In this document: positions 16,047-24,817 of the stretch, piece after piece
How positions within the stretch are numbered: position 1 is the stretch's first letter
How the letters are laid out: each line of letters begins with the position of its first letter
NCBI RefSeq assembly: GCF_008974265.1
Contig: NZ_BKZW01000002.1
Location: 1,240,001 to 1,304,000, forward strand
Reading direction: 5' to 3'
DNA: 64,000 bases
Source of the DNA: Dictyobacter vulcani
GTDB taxonomy: Bacteria; Chloroflexota; Ktedonobacteria; Ktedonobacterales; Ktedonobacteraceae
The notes under the pieces: generated by a model
Databases searched by the model: none
Told to the model about the DNA's origin: nothing
Seen by the model: only the letters and a program-made list of their open reading frames with translations
Translations under genes and position numbers: made by a program

Positions 16047-16442
16047 TTAAACGAGCTTTTTGAGTTGCCGCAAAAATTTCTTGCGTCCTATTCCGAGACG
16101 TTCCAACGTCTCAGTGGGTGGCTGGTATCCTATAAATGAGAGCGGTTTGCCCTGATCATCCAGCGTGTAAAAGCCTTTGTGTTTTTGTCCCCTGTTAAAC
16201 GTAATGGCGACTGCAAGGATGGGTAACGTAAGCATCAAGACACGCACAACCGGGGAGAGAGCTGGCCGTACACGTGGTTCAACAAACCAGCCCAGGCTTC
16301 TCTGGAATGGTGCAATGAGCATGTAATAGAAGATATGTTTGCCTGGAACTGCGTAGCCGATATTATTTTCTTCAGCTGTTCTGCGTGGCCAATAAGCGGT
16401 AATCACCAGGTTTTTTGGAACGCGTTGATCAACCTTTTTCAT
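16047..16442 (-). CDS. 131-residue protein of unknown function with one membrane helix
   Basis: It begins MKKVDQRVPKNLVITAYWPR, has a hydrophobic segment VVRVLMLTLPILAVAITF (about residues 65-82) and a basic C-terminal end (GIGRKKFLRQLKKLV). AGAAAGGATTC lies before the start. No family recognised. Confidence 0.5.
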   Translation of the reverse strand: MKKVDQRVPKNLVITAYWPRRTAEENNIGYAVPGKHIFYYMLIAPFQRSLGWFVEPRVRPALSPVVRVLMLTLPILAVAITFNRGQKHKGFYTLDDQGKPLSFIGYQPPTETLERLGIGRKKFLRQLKKLV

Positions 16443-16597
16443 TGAGAATCCTTTCTATAGACGCATAAGTAGAGCCATAATAGTTTTTACTATATCTGGT
16501 GTTTCATTGAGATGAAATTGCTTTATGTCATAAAACACTATGTATAATACGTCTGATAGCGCGCTCGGTTACCAGGAAAAGTCTGACAAATTCATGC

Positions 16598-16683
16598 TTG
16601 ACAAGATATTGTAGAAATTGTGAATTCGCCCTTTTCGATATGGATATTTTATCCATACCACGGAATAGATATTTTATGGTATG
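16598..16683 (+). promoter_or_regulatory. Promoter and palindromes upstream of the 85-residue gene
   Basis: TTGACA (16598-16603), 17 bp and TGAATT (16621-16626) are a possible promoter. Downstream lie two inverted repeats, TATGGAT/ATCCATA (16639-16657) and CATACCA/TGGTATG (16654-16683), which may be an operator or an RNA structure in the leader. Confidence 0.4.
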
Positions 16684-16736
16684 CTCATAAATACAAGGTT
16701 ACATCTCAATGTCGAGAAAAAGCGAGGAAGTGAAAG

Positions 16737-16994
16737 ATGAGTGTTTTTGAGCAGCTGCACAAATTATTCAAAGAAGACCTGCAGTCCTTACGCCAGTTAA
16801 AGAAATATGGCTGGTTTGTCTGGCCGATGGAGCGGGTTGTCAAGCAGGAGCATCTAGGACGTTGCTGTTATCTGGCCGAAGAATTGTTGAGCGAAGATGA
16901 ACTGTGCCAGATGAAGAGTCAGCTTGGTCTTTCGGATGTTCAATGGTATAGCTTAAAGGCCAGGGTCTCCGGTGATCGGCACGCGAGATCATAA
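16737..16994 (+). CDS. 85-residue soluble protein of unknown function
   Basis: GAGGAAGTGAAAG precedes the ATG. The protein is helical and rich in Leu and Glu (MSVFEQLHKLFKEDLQSLRQ, then LAEELLSEDELCQMKSQLGL). It contains three Cys. The palindrome-rich leader suggests regulation. No family recognised. Confidence 0.5.
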   Translation: MSVFEQLHKLFKEDLQSLRQLKKYGWFVWPMERVVKQEHLGRCCYLAEELLSEDELCQMKSQLGLSDVQWYSLKARVSGDRHARS

Positions 16995-17234
16995 GGCTTA
17001 CAGCTGTATCGCGACCCGACCATAAGCTCATCAACGGCGTCTCCTTCTGCGTTATATAGTTACTATATACACCTCAGTGTATCCTTCAAGAAGGGAGACG
17101 CCAGATAGGTTGTGTCTTTTCCCCTCTTTTTATGCTTCTTATGATTAACTCTTCCGCTTTTTCCTTTGCAAATAGAATAGAAAGTTAGCAGGTAATTGAT
17201 CTGTTATAACTGCGACCAGAGGAGTATTTTAATC

Positions 17235-18035
17235 ATGGCAACGAATACAAATAGTCCAGCAGGAAAATATGTATCTGTAAATGGTATCAATCTTTACTAT
17301 GAGGTCCATGGTACTGGCAATCCTTTAATTATGTTGCACGGCGGCTTTGGCACCTTTGATATGTTCTCTGCTCTTGCTCCCACGCTGATAGGTGAGCGTC
17401 AGGTGATTGGTGTGGATCTGTATGGACACGGCCGTACTGCGCTTACTGAGCGCCCGATCGATTTTGCGCAAATGGCGGACGATATCGCGGGCCTGATCCA
17501 CCATCTCGGACTCGAAAAAGCTGATGTGCTGGGCTACTCTCTTGGTGGTCTGGTAGCTCTCCAGACCGCTATTCGCCATCCAGAACTCATCAACAAACTT
17601 GTGCTTATTTCCATCCCCGTCAAACATACTGACTGGTATCCAGACGTTCAGACAGGCATGGCCTCTCTTGCTGCTGACGGTTTCATTGGTACTCCCATGC
17701 ATGATGCATATAAGAGTATCGCGCCAAAGCCAGAAGATTTTGCTCTCTTTGTTGCCAGAATGAGAGAAGGTATGAGTCGGGATTATGATTGGACTGATTC
17801 TGTTGCTACTTTAAAGACCCCGACTTTGATTATAGCTGGTGATTCTGATTCTTTCTCACCTGTCCATGCCGCCGAGTTTTTTGCCCTGCTGGGTGGTGGC
17901 TTGAAGGACGCTGGTTGGAATGGCGAAAACATGATTCCCTCCCAGCTTGCCATCTTGCCTGCTACCACTCACTACAACATTGTGTTCCAACCTGAGCCAA
18001 TCCTCCCGATCATCTCATCTTTTTTGAACAAATAA
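17235..18035 (+). CDS. Alpha/beta-fold hydrolase
   Basis: The 266-residue protein begins MATNTNSPAGKYVSVNG with GAGGAG as ribosome site. Family marks are the oxyanion motif LIMLHGGFG, the nucleophile elbow LGYSLGGLVAL (GYSLGG, Ser about residue 108), an acid Asp in LIIAGDSDSFSPV and a C-terminal His in ATTHYNIV. It could be an esterase, lipase or haloperoxidase-like enzyme; the substrate is not evident. It lies directly before the TetR gene with its palindromic operator, but is read separately from it. Confidence 0.85.
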   Translation: MATNTNSPAGKYVSVNGINLYYEVHGTGNPLIMLHGGFGTFDMFSALAPTLIGERQVIGVDLYGHGRTALTERPIDFAQMADDIAGLIHHLGLEKADVLGYSLGGLVALQTAIRHPELINKLVLISIPVKHTDWYPDVQTGMASLAADGFIGTPMHDAYKSIAPKPEDFALFVARMREGMSRDYDWTDSVATLKTPTLIIAGDSDSFSPVHAAEFFALLGGGLKDAGWNGENMIPSQLAILPATTHYNIVFQPEPILPIISSFLNK

Positions 18036-18047
18036 CTCCCTTGTGGC

Positions 18048-18085
18048 TTGACACAATATACATACATGTGGTATGTATATTGTGT
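18048..18085 (+). promoter_or_regulatory. TetR promoter/operator, 35-bp perfect inverted repeat
   Basis: ACACAATATACATAC (18051-18065) and GTATGTATATTGTGT (18071-18085) are perfect inverted arms around ATGTG. A -35-like TTGACA at 18048-18053 overlaps the left arm and TATGTA (18072-18077) could be the -10, so a bound TetR dimer would occlude the promoter of its own gene. Confidence 0.75.
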
Positions 18086-18096
18086 GAGGGAGAGAT

Positions 18097-18708
18097 ATGC
18101 GTAAGACAAAAGAAGATGCCGCGATTACACGTAAGCGCTTGCTAGATGCCGCGCTGGAAAGTTTTCATACCCACGGTTATGCTGCTACCACGCTTGAAGA
18201 TATTGCCCGGCGGGCCGGGATCACGCGTGGGGCGATCCAGTGGCATTTTGGCAGTAAGGCTGATCTTTTTAATACGCTTGTGCGTGAATGCTATCAGCGG
18301 GTGGCGATCCAATTTCAAGCCATCTATACGCAAGGAGGAACCCCATTGCAAGCGTTACGCCGGATCTTGTTGAGCTGGCTGACCTATCCTGAGCAGGACG
18401 CTGATTTTCGTATCATGCTGGAATTGACGTTATTGAAGACGGAGGTTTCACCGGAACTGGCAGAAGGTATGCAGGAGAAGATTGCGGGCAATCGCTCTTC
18501 CATCCAATTTTTCGCCGGACTTATCCAGCAGGGCATTACGGCTGGCGAGATCCGCTCCGATGTGCGTCCAGAGGTGGCGGCGACTGCCGCGTTAGGGATT
18601 ATTAATGGCATGACTTCACTCTGGCTGGTTGATCCTACAGCTTTTTCGCTCCAGAGCTATGCCGAAGACACGGTGGATCTTTTTTTACAGGGAATTGCTC
18701 AAGGCTAG
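18097..18708 (+). CDS. TetR-family repressor of the downstream ABC exporter
   Basis: The 203-residue protein has an N-terminal helix-turn-helix domain (residues 8-55: AAITRKRLLDAALESFHTHG, TTLEDIARRAGITRGAIQWHF, GSKADLFNTLV). The C-terminal region resembles the AcrR/TetR_C ligand domain. It is followed after 75 bp by an ABC exporter pair whose upstream region carries a related but imperfect ACATAC/GTATAT palindrome, so it probably represses both itself and the exporter. Ligand unknown, most likely a toxic compound exported by the pump. Confidence 0.88.
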   Translation: MRKTKEDAAITRKRLLDAALESFHTHGYAATTLEDIARRAGITRGAIQWHFGSKADLFNTLVRECYQRVAIQFQAIYTQGGTPLQALRRILLSWLTYPEQDADFRIMLELTLLKTEVSPELAEGMQEKIAGNRSSIQFFAGLIQQGITAGEIRSDVRPEVAATAALGIINGMTSLWLVDPTAFSLQSYAEDTVDLFLQGIAQG

Positions 18709-18732
18709 CAAATTCGCTCTTTTTTTTGCCTA

Positions 18733-18762
18733 TTATACATACATACTGAATGTATATATGTT
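18733..18762 (+). promoter_or_regulatory. Second TetR operator upstream of the ABC genes
   Basis: TTATACATAC and GTATATATGT flank a short AT-rich centre. The half-sites match the ATATACATAC and GTATGTATAT halves of the 18051-18085 palindrome with a few mismatches. It lies 21 bp before the ATPase start. Confidence 0.5.
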
Positions 18763-18783
18763 ATTGTGAAAGAGGAAAATAGT

Positions 18784-19754
18784 ATGGCATTGATTGATCT
18801 TGAGGATGTCTGGAAGTGTTTTCGCGTGCGGCGCGATATCGTTGAGGCGGTGCGTGGCTTACATTTGCAGGTGGCTGAAGGTGAGATGTTTGGCTTCCTG
18901 GGTCCCAATGGTGCTGGCAAATCAACCACGGTACGGATTCTGGCGACGCTACTCAAGCCAGATCAGGGCCGGGCCAGCGTGGCTGGTTTTGATCTGGCCA
19001 ATCAGGCCGCGCAGGTGCGCATACGTATTGGTTATGTTGGACAGAGTAGAGGCATTGGGGATGGTGCGACCGGTCGGGCGCATCTGCTCTTTCAAGCTCA
19101 TGCCTATGGCTCAAGTGGCGCGTCGGCACGCCAGCGGGCGCAGGAACTGATAAAGCAATTCACCATGGAAGCCTTTGTAGATCGGCCGATCCGCACCTAT
19201 TCAGGTGGTCAGTACCGCCGGCTGCATCTGGCCCTGGGCATCGTGCACCGACCGAAAATCCTGTTCCTGGATGAGCCCAGCCTGGGACTTGTCCCCAGAG
19301 CCGGGCCTATCTCTGGGATGAAGTGCGCCGACTGCATACGCTGGGAACGACTGTGTTCCTGACCACACATTATCTGCAAGAGGCGGATAGCCTGTGCGAT
19401 CGGCTGGCGATTATCGATGGTGGCAAGATTGTAGCCGAGGGTACGCCGACCGCGCTTAAGCAGCAGATCGTCGGTGATGTGCTGACATTTCGCCTGGAGC
19501 ATCCCGAGAGAGCGCTGGAGCCGGCACAGCAATTATTGCGCGAGCAGGCATGTGTGCGGGAGACTAAGAGCGATCAAGCAGCATTATATGTGTATGTGGA
19601 TCAGGGTGAAGAGGCGCTGGTAAGCCTGCTGCGTCGATTAGAGGACGCCGACATCGCTGTCCAGAGCGCCGCCCTCACCCGTCCCTCGCTTGATGATGTC
19701 TTCTTACAAAAGACCGGACGCTCGCTGAGCGAAAGTACAGCCAGCGTGCTTTGA
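18784..19754 (+). pseudogene. ABC transporter ATPase (drug-export type), one frameshift at the Walker B end
   Basis: The product is about 322 residues when bridged. The first frame has Walker A (FLGPNGAGKSTT), the Q-loop region, the signature TYSGGQYRRLHLALG and Walker B ILFLDEPSLGL. At 19289-19292 (CTTGTCCCC, where CTTGATCCCC would give the usual DP) one base is missing. The second frame continues RRLHTLGTTVFLTTHYLQEAD with the H-loop His, then the DrrA-like C-terminal region. The start ATG has GAAAGAGG upstream. DrrA/CcmA-type ATPases energise ABC-2 permeases such as the next gene. Confidence 0.88.
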
Positions 19755-19830
19755 GCTGTCATGACTGCTGTGTGTAGAGATTTTTACTTGTACATGTATT
19801 TATGAGCTTACTCCTAAGGAAGGTTAGCTG

Positions 19831-20592
19831 ATGAAACTCATACGTGACACCTGGCTCCTGTTCTCATGGATCATGGGACAGACCCTGCGTAATCCGATCT
19901 GGGCTATGATCGGACTCTTTCAGCCGCTATGCTACCTGTTCCTGTTTGCGCCGCTACTCCAGTCGGTTACGGGCGTACCTGGTTTTCCAACGGGAGGCGC
20001 CCTGACCGTCTTCACCCCAGGCGTCCTGGTGATGATGGCGCTTTTCGGCTCCGCCTTCACCGGCTTTGGTCTGGTTGCCGAACTGCGCTCAGGCTTTATC
20101 GAGCGCCTGCGTGTTACCCCACTCAACCGGCTCGCGTTATCCCTTGGCTATCTCTTGCGGGATTGCGTCGTGCTGCTGCTGCAATCTCTATTGCTTATAG
20201 ACATAGCATTGCCACTCGGTGTACACATCAACCCGGCTGGCCTTGTCCTGACCCTGGGACTATTAATCCTGCTGGCGCTCTGCCTCTCTTCCTGTTCCTA
20301 TGCCCTGGCGCTGTTGCTCAAAGACGAGAACGCCCTTTCATCGCTGCTCAACACCTTCAGCCTGCCGCTCTTCCTACTCTCGGGCATCACCTTACCCCTG
20401 ACGCTGGCACCACCAATCTTACGCTTGCTGGCCAGCTTTAATCCTTTCGCCTACGCCGTCAACGCGGCTCGTGCCCTCTTTATTGGTCATCTAGCGAGCA
20501 GCGAAGTCATCCAGGGCTACCTGCTGATTGGCCTGCTGGCCCTACTCTCGATCCTCTGGGTCACGCGTACCATGCAACGCGCCAGCGAGTAG
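19831..20592 (+). CDS. ABC-2 type permease of the exporter
   Basis: The 253-residue protein has six hydrophobic segments, beginning MKLIRDTWLLFSWIMGQTLR and FQPLCYLFLFAPLLQSV. A conserved ABC-2 region contains LRVTPLNRLALSLGYLLRD and LLSGITLPLTLAPPILRLLA followed by FNPFAYAVNAARALF. The start is supported by AAGGAAGG. It lies 76 bp after the ATPase and is likely co-transcribed with it. DrrB-like permeases of this kind export antibiotics or lipids. Confidence 0.9.
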   Translation: MKLIRDTWLLFSWIMGQTLRNPIWAMIGLFQPLCYLFLFAPLLQSVTGVPGFPTGGALTVFTPGVLVMMALFGSAFTGFGLVAELRSGFIERLRVTPLNRLALSLGYLLRDCVVLLLQSLLLIDIALPLGVHINPAGLVLTLGLLILLALCLSSCSYALALLLKDENALSSLLNTFSLPLFLLSGITLPLTLAPPILRLLASFNPFAYAVNAARALFIGHLASSEVIQGYLLIGLLALLSILWVTRTMQRASE

Positions 20593-20623
20593 CGGCACAT
20601 ATTTGCCCTATAACCATAAAAAC

Positions 20624-20659
20624 GCGCGGACGTCTCTCTCGTCCAGTGAACGTCCGCGC
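20624..20659 (+). terminator. Stem-loop after the ABC exporter genes
   Basis: GCGCGGACGT (20624-20633) pairs perfectly with ACGTCCGCGC (20650-20659). There is no T-run, so termination would be by a strong GC stem alone or Rho-assisted. Confidence 0.5.
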
Positions 20660-20671
20660 CGCCACCCCAGC

Positions 20672-20691
20672 GTACCGGCAGCGCTGGTCGC
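20672..20691 (+). repeat. REP-like repeat, copy at 20.7 kb
   Basis: GTACCGGCAGCGCTGGTCGC lies immediately before the left end of a MITE-like element. The insertion apparently used the GCTGGTC portion as target. Confidence 0.7.
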
Positions 20692-21089
20692 TAATACTTT
20701 TCACTTAGCGCTATGTTGAGAGATGGTTGGACGTGACCAGCAAGCCAGGTGTACGTGGAGAGGGCGCCACACGCGGAGGCCGCACTGCTGCGTTTGCGCA
20801 GGCCAGCGTGCAAGCACGACGCGCAGTGCTGTGGCGCCTCCAGGGATCGTGTGTGCCGTGGCCTGCTCGCACCGCAACGTGGTGGGTGAGCGCGTGGATC
20901 CTCCCCGTACCTTCTCGAAGAGGATCACGAAACAGGATTCGTCTCGGTGGAGGCGCCACAGGCATGCGCTGCTCGTTGAGCCCTCGCTCCACGATCATGC
21001 CGCATGCCGGCCTTCTACGTTATACTTTTGGCATGAGTACTGAATGCTTCACTTGGACAGCAGAAAGGATGATGCGATAGAGTGAAGCA

Positions 21090-21175
21090 ACGGGACTCCA
21101 CCTGGAAAATACCCTGCCGGCCCGCGGCTCTTCTTCGCGAAGAGACTGCCAACGCGAGACCTGTATTTCCAGGTG
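21090..21175 (+). ncRNA. Structured leader of the IS110 element, candidate bridge RNA region
   Basis: CACCTGGAAAATA (21099-21111) pairs with TATTTCCAGGTG (21164-21175) with one bulged base, and encloses a hairpin CTCTTC/GAAGAG (21128-21144). IS110-family elements express a guide (bridge) RNA from a non-coding end. This structured stretch of the 263-bp leader before the transposase is the best candidate. The pairing loops were not identified. Confidence 0.4.
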
Positions 21176-21276
21176 CTTTCCAAGGTCGTAATCACACGAG
21201 AGCGTTGCGCTTCGAGCGCCAGTAGAAGGCTCGATCCGCCTTGGAGCGTTCCCTTTCATTTCAAAGGAGCATTGCT

Positions 21277-22496
21277 ATGTGGTTTACTGGTATCGATTGG
21301 GCTGACACCCATCATGATGTGGTCGTCCTCGACCATGAAGGAGCGCTGTGCCTGCGCCTACGGATTGACCATACTGCCGCAGGAGTTGCCTCCTTGATTA
21401 CGCGCTTACGCGCACTTACTGGCCCCGATCATCAAGATGAGATGATCTGTGTGCTGGAAACCAAGACCAATTTACTCGTGACCGCTTTGCTGAAGGCCAA
21501 TTTTGTCCCGTATCCTATCAATCCTAAAACGGTTGATCGCTGGCGTCCCGTCTCCGGCGCCAAATCCGACCTGCTTGATGCCTACACCCTGGCCAAAATC
21601 GCCCGCAGTGATTGGCGTGATTTGAGGCCCCTGCATCTGCCAGAGCAGGGGTTGCAGGAACTGCAACTGTTGGTGCGTGATCAGCAGGGATTGATTGGAG
21701 CGCAGACGCGTCTGGCGAATCAACTCCGCGCGTGCTTGAAAGCGTACTACCCGGTGGTCCTCGACGCCTTTGACAAGGGGACCACGTTGCAGAAAAGTTT
21801 GCTCGCTTTCATCGTCGCCTATCCGACTCCTGAGCAGGCACGTCAGGCAAGCGTAGAGGAGCTGACCCAGATCTTCAAACAGGCACGCCATCCTCATCCC
21901 CTACCGTGTGCGCAACGGGTCTGGCCACTGCTTCAACAACCGCACCTGGAGGCGAGCGCGGCGGTGGTGCATGCCAAATCCCGACTGGCGCAAACGCTGG
22001 TCGCCCAACTGCACACCCTCATGGCGCAGATCCATGACTATGATCTGGCCATTGAGGAGCTCTATCAGCAGCAAGATGAATATGAGGTCTTCGCGAGCCT
22101 CCCAATTCTGGCAAGCGATTGGGCCCGCGGTTGCTGGCGGAGTTGGCGGTCATTGACCCTCATGAAGCCACTGTCGCCGTCGCGCAACAACTCGCAGGCA
22201 CCGCTCCAGTCACCAAACAAAGCGGCAACAGTCGCTATGTAGTGCAACGCCAAGCGTGTAGCAAAACGCTTCGCGCTACAGTGTATCTGTTGGCGGCAGA
22301 GAGTTGCAAGAACATCAGTTGGGCGCGAGCGTATCATGACCAGAAAAAGAAGCAAGGCAAAAAGAGTGCGACCATTTTTCGGGGGCTGGCCAATACATGG
22401 CTTCGGATTATCTGGGCGATGCGGCGCAAGAAAGAGACCTATCAGGAGGACACGTTTGTACAAGCCCAGGCTCGCCATGCGCCAGCGGCCGCCTGA
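21277..22496 (+). pseudogene. IS110-family transposase, frameshifted
   Basis: Start MWFTGIDWADTHHDVVVLD has AAAGGAG upstream. The RuvC-like DEDD domain shows Asp in GIDWAD, Glu in CVLETKTN and Asp in SGAKSDLLDAY. After ...FASLP the frame breaks near 22101-22110 (-1). The continuation is SGKRLGPRLLAELAVID, then the Tnp domain AGTAPVTKQSGNSRYVVQRQ with the catalytic Ser, then WARAYHDQKKKQGK and stop at 22496. When bridged it has about 406 residues, normal for the family. With the frameshift the copy would be inactive unless the base loss is an artefact. Confidence 0.88.
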
Positions 22497-22501
22497 GCGG
22501 T

Positions 22502-22551
22502 GCGTGCTGCCGTGATCTGCACGGCATGCCGTGCAGATCACGGCAGCACGC
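22502..22551. other. Perfect 50-bp palindrome after the transposase
   Basis: The arms mirror exactly about 22526/22527, with inner sequence GCACGGCATGCCGTGC. It starts six bases after the transposase stop, has no loop and no T-run. It could be a terminator, a structural part of the element, or a recombinase-related site. Confidence 0.8.
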
Positions 22552-22944
22552 GACAGCGGAGCACCCAGAGATCCGCGATTGGAACCGATACAGCAACTCT
22601 TTGCTTCAATGGGAGAGCCTCTGGCGCCCGTGGAGTCAAGGGGGAAGAGCAGCGGGCTTGAGACCACGGCGAGTCAAAAGCGAAACGAGCCTCACCCATT
22701 GAACGACCGTACCCTGTCTCATCATCTGGGTGTGCTGGTTGCACACCCAGCATCAGGGCACTGGGTCAGTCTGTGCTCAAAAAGCCTTCGGGATATGAGC
22801 TGAAAAGGTCTTTTTTGGCCCCCTTGACAGAGAGCGTCTCGCGTGTGGCGCCCTCTCCACGTATGATTCGCGGCTTTTCTCTGTTTTTTATGGTCACAAA
22901 AGCGCTTCACCGAAACGTATTGGCGCTTGTCGCTGCGATCAGTC

Positions 22945-23048
22945 GTACCGGCAGCGCTGGTCGCTGCGATCAAGCCAGCAACACGAAGAGAGGATGGGTC
23001 ATCGTTTCCAGGGACATGCTCGTACGCCGACAGGCCGCAGCGACCAGG
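22945..23048. repeat. REP-like repeats next to the MITE nest
   Basis: One copy reads GTACCGGCAGCGCTGGTCGC from 22945. A second, in opposite orientation with CTCGTACGCCGACAGG before GCAGCGACCAGG, runs to 23048, where the short MITE is inserted. Confidence 0.65.
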
Positions 23049-23197
23049 GCTAATACGTTTTACGTAAGCCTTTTTCTGGACGAGATTGACGAAAGCATCT
23101 AAGCCGATCAGAGGCCCAGTGACTTCTTTTGAGAAGGTGTTCCTTCACCGTCTTGCTATCATTTCAGCCATTCAATCCTTAAGTGAAAAGTATTAGC
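23049..23197. mobile_element. Short MITE-like element with perfect 7-bp target duplication
   Basis: The 149-bp element has ends GCTAATACGTTTTACGTAAG and CTTAAGTGAAAAGTATTAGC. It is flanked by identical GACCAGG at 23042-23048 and 23198-23204, so insertion into a REP-like repeat is directly visible. Its body matches both end regions of the longer element at 31005-31357, making it an internal-deletion derivative. Confidence 0.8.
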
Positions 23198-23264
23198 GAC
23201 CAGGGCTGCCGGTACGCTGGGGGGCTTGCTCATACGCCGAGTGTCTCGGACGCAACCAGGATGC

Positions 23265-23857
23265 TTACTTATACGCCAACTGGTCGCAGCGACCAGCGTT
23301 GCCGGTACGCAGGGTTTGTAGTGCGCCGCCCCAGGCAATCAGCTGATCGAGCATGGTGTTGACGGCATCTTCTTGATGTGGGCGTGGCCGAAAGGCGCTG
23401 TAGTCCTCGAAATCAGCTGTCAGGGAGATGCCGACCTGGCCTTTGACGTCGGCGATCTGGAGTTCTCCCATGACCAGTCGCAGGTGTTCAACTGCGCGTG
23501 CTCCGCCCATATAGCCATAGCCAACGAAGCTGGCGGCTTTATTGTTCCACTCGCGATACAGATGATCGATGGCGTTCTTGAGCACACCGGATGGAGCATG
23601 ATTGTATTCTGGTGTGACGAAGACGTAGGCATCGAAACCGTCTATCTTCTCGGACCAGGCCTGATGCCTGGCCTGGTTGCGCGGTTCCAACTCTTCAGAG
23701 ACTGTTTCGCCGAGATAGGGCAGGTTGAAGTCTTTGAGATCTACCAGCTCTACCTGTACCTCGTTACGTCTTGCGGCAATCTCATGGACCCAGCGAGCGA
23801 TGACCTCACCTTTACGTCCTGGCGTGTACTGCCAATGATAATGGCTAACTTGATCAT
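23265..23857 (-). pseudogene. NADPH-dependent FMN reductase, frameshift near the N-terminus
   Basis: The flavodoxin-like fold enzyme has start MIKLAIIIGSTR (ATG at 23857), then a -1 lesion at about 23821 where a CCC run seems to have lost one C, continuing GRKGEVIARWVHEIAARR. Family marks are the FMN phosphate loop GSTR, VFVTPEYNHAPSGVLKNAID and the GYGYMGGARAVEHLR region. The last residues (TGNAGRCDQLAYK) are encoded by a REP-like repeat that runs into the 3' end. Such enzymes reduce quinones, azo dyes or chromate with FMN. Confidence 0.85.
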
Positions 23858-24154
23858 GATTATTTGTATCCTTTTCTCGCATTCTTTTTTCCTGACACTG
23901 CTTGAGTATAGAGCCGGACAGGCTTATAGTCGCTGTCCAAAAGCAGGGTTGGTGCCTGTACAAAGGGCCAGCGTGATGTGGGAATGACAATCACGTTTGC
24001 GGGGTACATAGAGCAGCAGTGGTGGTGTTGTTTTTTTTGCACATAGGTTTATGCTGATTGGCACGCGAAGCGTGGTATTATACGCTGCTTTCAGTTATGC
24101 TTGAAAGCGAGTTACTATACTTCTATCTTGCTTTTAAAGGGAGGGTTCCATAGG

Positions 24155-24730
24155 ATGTGGAAATTCGTTTTACGGATGCTAAAATGCTGGTTGCCGTACG
24201 CTATCATCATTGTGGGCTTGTCTGGTTTGCTGTATGTGGTGGGACAGCAGGTGCTGCGCCAGCAGGCGAACGATCCACAGATTCAAATGGCAGAGGATAC
24301 TGCGGCCAGGCTGGCAGCGGGTGAGCAGCCACAGGCGTTGCTGCCTGCTGATAAGGTTGATGTGGCTACCAGTATCGCTCCATATCTGGTGATGTATGAT
24401 GCGAATGGCAAACCGGTTGCTGGTTCTGGTCAGTTGAATGGACAACTGCCGACGCTTCCTGCGGGTGTCTTTGATTCTGTCCGGAAAGATGGGGAAGATC
24501 GAGTGACCTGGCAGCCTCTGCCCGGGGTGCGCAGTGCGACGGTGGTGTCGCCGATCAAGGGGGGAAGCGGTGGTTTTGTAATGGCTGGCCGTTCTCTGCG
24601 TGAGAGCGAGTTGCGTACAGATGATCTTGGAAAACTCATCCTGGTTGGTTGCCTGGGATTATTAGTGCTGGAGCTGGGAGTTGTGGCATTGCTCTTTCGT
24701 AATCCTCCCAGGAGGCGTGTCATCGTTTGA
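24155..24730 (+). CDS. Membrane-anchored sensor-like protein
   Basis: The 191-residue protein has start MWKFVLRMLKCWLPYAI, supported by GGGAGGG; the upstream in-frame residues have no ribosome site. One N-terminal helix (about 12-32) and one C-terminal helix (LGKLILVGCLGLLVLELGVV, about 159-178) bracket an external domain resembling a single-Cache/PAS-like fold (APYLVMYDANGKPVAGSGQL, RVTWQPLPGVRSATVVSPI). No kinase or signalling domain follows. It may be a stand-alone sensor or a partner of the nearby two-component genes. This is inference. Confidence 0.65.
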   Translation: MWKFVLRMLKCWLPYAIIIVGLSGLLYVVGQQVLRQQANDPQIQMAEDTAARLAAGEQPQALLPADKVDVATSIAPYLVMYDANGKPVAGSGQLNGQLPTLPAGVFDSVRKDGEDRVTWQPLPGVRSATVVSPIKGGSGGFVMAGRSLRESELRTDDLGKLILVGCLGLLVLELGVVALLFRNPPRRRVIV

Positions 24731-24817
24731 TCTTTGTAATGATAAGCTGTTCTGGTGTCGCGACCTGTTCTTGCTGGTAGACAGAGCCTGGCAGGTCGCT
24801 TGATCCATGGCTACTAA

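Larger units (their letters stand above)
21014..22839 (+). mobile_element. IS110-family insertion sequence
   Basis: The boundaries are defined by comparison with the uninterrupted copy at 32851-33266, whose ...GCCGGCCTCCGCGTG... is broken here after GCCGGCCT and resumes as CGCGTG. Both junctions end in CT, which fits the CT-type core dinucleotide known for IS110/IS621 recombination. No terminal inverted repeats are evident, as usual for the family. The element contains a structured 5' leader, the transposase and a 50-bp palindrome. Confidence 0.65.
20690..22924. mobile_element. MITE-like element, large palindromic type, split by an IS110-family element
   Basis: The left end at 20690 reads GCTAATACTTTTCACTTAGC and the right end is CGAAACGTATTGGC ending at 22924, an imperfect terminal inverted repeat. 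The flanks GCTGGTC (20683-20689) and GCTTGTC (22925-22931) differ at one base, a probable 7-bp target duplication. The left body (20690-21013) and right body (22840-22924) match, in inverted orientation, the uninterrupted copy at 32851-33266, including GGAGAGGGCGCCACACGCGG and its inverse. No gene of its own is seen. Confidence 0.65.

Noticed and set aside
20723-21080. Arg-rich frames before the IS110 transposase
   Set aside because: Same palindromic MITE sequence; no ribosome sites and no conserved domain.
21277-22496. Programmed frameshift in the IS110 transposase
   Set aside because: No slippery heptamer at 22101-22110, and IS110-family transposases are normally encoded in one frame. A lost base is simpler.
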